Shown: positions 61,816 to 64,000 of the stretch, in pieces
How the letters are laid out: each line of letters begins with the position of its first letter
Numbering within the stretch: position 1 is the first letter of the stretch
Assembly: GCA_963702695.1 (NCBI GenBank)
Contig: CAVPDS010000007.1
Span: 496,001-560,000, forward strand
DNA: 64,000 nucleotides
Source of the DNA: VAZQ01 sp963702695
Lineage (GTDB): Bacteria > Pseudomonadota > Alphaproteobacteria > Rhizobiales > Xanthobacteraceae
Reading direction: 5' to 3'
Translations under genes and position numbers: made by a program
Notes under the pieces: generated by a model
Seen by the model: only the letters and a program-made list of their open reading frames with translations
The model's database searches: none
Told to the model about the DNA's origin: nothing

Positions 61816-62292
61816 ATGCAGAGGTTTTGGCGAGGATTCGCGATTTTCCTGATCGGGGGCATGGTCGGCGCCGTCCTGGGCTTCGGCGGCCGCATGATGT
61901 TCTTCGCGATGCCGTCTCCCCCCGCGACGGATGATGGCTACCTGGCGGCCTCGACGGGGACGTTCATGCAGGCCGATCCGGACGACCCGCGCCGCTGGGG
62001 CAAGGGCGAGGTCAGCGTCTACGGCAACGAAGTGCTGCTTGAACCTGATTTCGAGGTCGCGCCCGGACCAGGTCTCCACGTCTATCTCGTCCCGAAGGAG
62101 GACATCCGCGAGCCGGAGGATCTCGACAACGTCATGTATCTCGATCTCGGCGAGTTGCGCGCCTTCAAGGGCCGGCAGGGCTATCCGATCCCGGCCGGCG
62201 TCGACGTGGAAGACTATCTGAGCGTCGTGATCTGGTCCGAGCAGTTGGACAAGCTCATGTCTCCGGCCGAGCTCATTCCGGCGCTGCGATAA
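61816..62292 (+). CDS. DM13-domain protein, membrane-anchored (copy 2, Cys replaced)
   Basis: 158 residues, clearly a duplicate of the preceding gene: same FWRGFAIFLIGGMVGAVLG anchor, LEPDFEVAPGPGLHVYLVPK and LGELRAFKGRQGYPIPAGVD. In VVIWSEQLDKLMSPAELIPA the Cys of copy 1 (VIIWCERF) is Ser, so any Cys-based chemistry is lost. 15 bp before the TauE/SafE gene. Confidence 0.85.
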   Translation: MQRFWRGFAIFLIGGMVGAVLGFGGRMMFFAMPSPPATDDGYLAASTGTFMQADPDDPRRWGKGEVSVYGNEVLLEPDFEVAPGPGLHVYLVPKEDIREPEDLDNVMYLDLGELRAFKGRQGYPIPAGVDVEDYLSVVIWSEQLDKLMSPAELIPALR

Positions 62293-62307
62293 GCGCCGGC
62301 CCGCCGA

Positions 62308-63072
62308 ATGCTCGACGCGCTCACGTCCACCCTCTCCGACATCTCGCTGGCGCAGCTCCTGCTGATCGCTGCGGTGGCGATGTTCGCCTCGGTGGTCGGC
62401 GGCGTGGCGGGCTACGGGACCGGCGCGCTGATGCCGCTCGTGCTGGTGCCGCTGATCGGACCCGAGCCGGTGGTGCCGACGCTCTCGCTCGCGGCGCTGT
62501 TCAACAATTCAAGCCGGGCCACCGCGTTTCGCCGCAGCATCGATCCCAGGCGGGTGCTGATCGTGCTTTCGACCTCGCTGCCGGGCTGCGCGCTCGGCGC
62601 CTACGGCTATACGTTCCTGAGCGGACGCGGCGCGGCGCTGGTGATCGGCGGCATGATGGTCGCGAGCGTGCCGCTACGCCGGCTGTTCAAGCGGCGGGGG
62701 CTCAGCCTCTCCAACCGCGGCCTCGCCGCCGCTGCCGCCGGCTGGGGCGTGGTGGTCGGCGGCACCAGCAGCGGCGGCGTGATCCTGCTGTCGATGCTGA
62801 TGGCTGTCGGCCTCGAAGGCGCCGCCGTGATTGCCACGGATGCGGCGATCTCGCTGGTGGTCGGCGTGACCAAGTTCTCGGTGTTCACGCTGGCCGGCGT
62901 GGTGACGGCAAAGGTGGTGGCGGTGGCGCTGCTCATCGGTTCGCTGGCGTTTCCCGGCGCGTTCCTCGCCCGCGCGCTGGTCGAGCGGCTGCCGGTGCGC
63001 TTCCACAGCGCGATCCTCGATGTGGTGATCCTGGCCGGCGGCGTGGTGATGATCGGGAGTGTGTTCGCTTAG
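62308..63072 (+). CDS. TauE/SafE-family sulfite/organic anion exporter
   Basis: 254 residues with about eight hydrophobic helices, the two-fold TauE/SafE pattern (first half VVGGVAGYGTGALMPLVLVP, second half GVVVGGTSSGGVILLSML). These inner-membrane carriers export sulfite, sulfoacetate or similar anions, but many are of unknown specificity. Last gene of the DM13 cluster; the sulfite dehydrogenase genes lie 10 kb away. Confidence 0.87.
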   Translation: MLDALTSTLSDISLAQLLLIAAVAMFASVVGGVAGYGTGALMPLVLVPLIGPEPVVPTLSLAALFNNSSRATAFRRSIDPRRVLIVLSTSLPGCALGAYGYTFLSGRGAALVIGGMMVASVPLRRLFKRRGLSLSNRGLAAAAAGWGVVVGGTSSGGVILLSMLMAVGLEGAAVIATDAAISLVVGVTKFSVFTLAGVVTAKVVAVALLIGSLAFPGAFLARALVERLPVRFHSAILDVVILAGGVVMIGSVFA

Positions 63073-63163
63073 TTTAGCTTCCCTACAAACCATCGAGGCA
63101 TGATCGCTTGCCTTGCGCAGGCGGAATGGCGAATGGCGCGCTTTTTCCATCGCCCGTAAATCA

Positions 63164-64000
63164 TCACGGCCACTTCACCACCGGCGGCAGCGACGAGAGG
63201 ATCGAGTCGACATTGCCGCCGGTGCGCAGGCCGAAGATGGTGCCGCGGTCGTAGAGCAGGTTGAACTCGACGTAGCGGCCGCGGCGCACCAGTTGCTCCT
63301 CGCGCTCGGCCTCGTTCCAGGGTGTCGCGAAATTGCGGCGCACGAGCGCGGGATAGATGCCCAGGAAGGCGCGGCCGACGTCTTGCGTGAACGCCAGGTC
63401 AGCGTCCCAATCGCCGCTGTCGAGATAATCGTAGAAGATGCCGCCGATTCCGCGCATCTCCTTGCGGTGCTTGAGAAAGAAATACTCGTCGCACCAGGTC
63501 TTGTATTTCGCATAGGGCGCAATGGGGGCGTGGGCGTCGCATGCGCTCTTCATCGCCGCATGAAACGCCTGCGTATCGGGATCATCCTGCGTGCGGCGGC
63601 AATCGAGCACCGGAGTGAGATCGGCGCCGCCTCCGAACCAGGATTTGGTGGTGACGACGAGGCGCGTGTTCATGTGCACCGCCGGCACGTGCGGATTGTG
63701 CAGGTGCGCGATCAGCGAAATGCCAGAGGCGAAGAACCGCGGGTCCTCGGCGGCGCCAGGAATGTCCTTGCGGAATTCCGGTGCAAACTCGCCAAACACC
63801 GTAGAGACGTGCACGCCGACTTTTTCGAACACGCGCCCCTTCATCATCGACATCACGCCGCCGCCGCCGGGCGCGCCGCTGTGATCGGTGCGGGTCCACG
63901 GCGTGCGCACGAAACGGCCGGGGGGGCGCTCGACCGCAGGCACGGCTGTGGGCAGGTCGTCCTCGACCAATTCGAAGGCTGCGCAGATATTGTCGCGCAG
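63164..64000 (-). CDS. hemF: Oxygen-dependent coproporphyrinogen III oxidase (partial, 5' end outside window)
   Basis: About 279 residues are visible: the open frame continues through LRDNICAAFELVEDDLP to the right edge, so the start lies outside. Signature ISLIAHLHNPHVPAVHMNTR, then WFGGGADLTPVLDCR, GIGGIFYDYLDSGDWDADL, RRGRYVEFNLLYDRGTIFGL and the C-terminal SILSSLPPVVKWP. Makes protoporphyrinogen IX using O2, which suggests aerobic growth. The missing N-terminus is probably 15-30 residues. Confidence 0.95.
   Translation of the reverse strand: MRDNICAAFELVEDDLPTAVPAVERPPGRFVRTPWTRTDHSGAPGGGGVMSMMKGRVFEKVGVHVSTVFGEFAPEFRKDIPGAAEDPRFFASGISLIAHLHNPHVPAVHMNTRLVVTTKSWFGGGADLTPVLDCRRTQDDPDTQAFHAAMKSACDAHAPIAPYAKYKTWCDEYFFLKHRKEMRGIGGIFYDYLDSGDWDADLAFTQDVGRAFLGIYPALVRRNFATPWNEAEREEQLVRRGRYVEFNLLYDRGTIFGLRTGGNVDSILSSLPPVVKWP

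Overview
The window is about 64 kb of high-GC, gene-dense chromosome. It reads as an alphaproteobacterium of the order Hyphomicrobiales, near the Bradyrhizobium / Xanthobacteraceae group. This placement is inferred from four things: the dispersed arrangement ffh-rpsP-rimM-trmD-rplS ... leuC ... leuD ... asd ... leuB, the many lone TctC-type (Bug) periplasmic binding proteins, ETF-ubiquinone oxidoreductase and sorAB-like genes, and several families of short palindromic intergenic repeats. No phage, insertion sequence, CRISPR array, rRNA or tRNA was seen.

Layout. 0-3 kb: a PspA-like gene (running off the left edge) divergent from a TetR regulator across three operator-like palindromes, then an FMN alpha-hydroxy-acid oxidase. 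3-12.4 kb: a patatin lipase, then a leftward cluster that mixes two iron-type ABC binding proteins and a fused permease (no ATPase gene) with an enoyl-CoA hydratase, an ADP-forming acyl-CoA synthetase and a carboxymuconolactone-decarboxylase-like protein. This looks like uptake plus CoA activation of a carboxylic acid. 12.4-16 kb: a lipoprotein and a large SLOG-domain / four-TM membrane protein, the most unusual pair here. 16-25 kb: glyQ with a CDGSH protein and a small partner, two TctC proteins, an S49 peptidase, a TrmN6-like methylase, DUF2007, a GT2 transferase, polyprenyl diphosphate synthase and ispE. 25-35 kb: a TPR protein, ETF-QO, a family 4 type uracil-DNA glycosylase, TctC, tyrosinase, an alpha/beta hydrolase and a GT4 transferase.

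35-50 kb is mostly housekeeping: infC (AUU start), a nitrilase remnant, TctC, a GIY-YIG nuclease between direct repeats, ffh, rpsP, rimM, a NADAR protein, trmD, rplS, a SecD-head-like exported protein, leuC, a small metallopeptidase, an HXXEE membrane protein, leuD, an ABM-fold protein, a CoA-ester lyase, carbonic anhydrase and asd. 50-64 kb: a sulfite dehydrogenase pair (SorA/SorB type), two tandem TctC proteins, a sulfatase, leuB, a dihaem cytochrome c, an LLM flavin oxidoreductase, a DUF1194 protein, tandem DM13 proteins, a TauE/SafE exporter and hemF (running off the right edge).

One feature runs through the whole window. Five genes, among them essential ffh and rplS, are broken by a single extra base. 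In four of them the extra base turns CGACTC into CGAACTC. GACTC is a GANTC (CcrM methylation) site, so these are probably systematic sequencing errors and not real mutations. I describe the affected genes as their repaired full-length forms. Start codons were chosen by ribosome-binding site and family alignment, and coordinates follow those choices.
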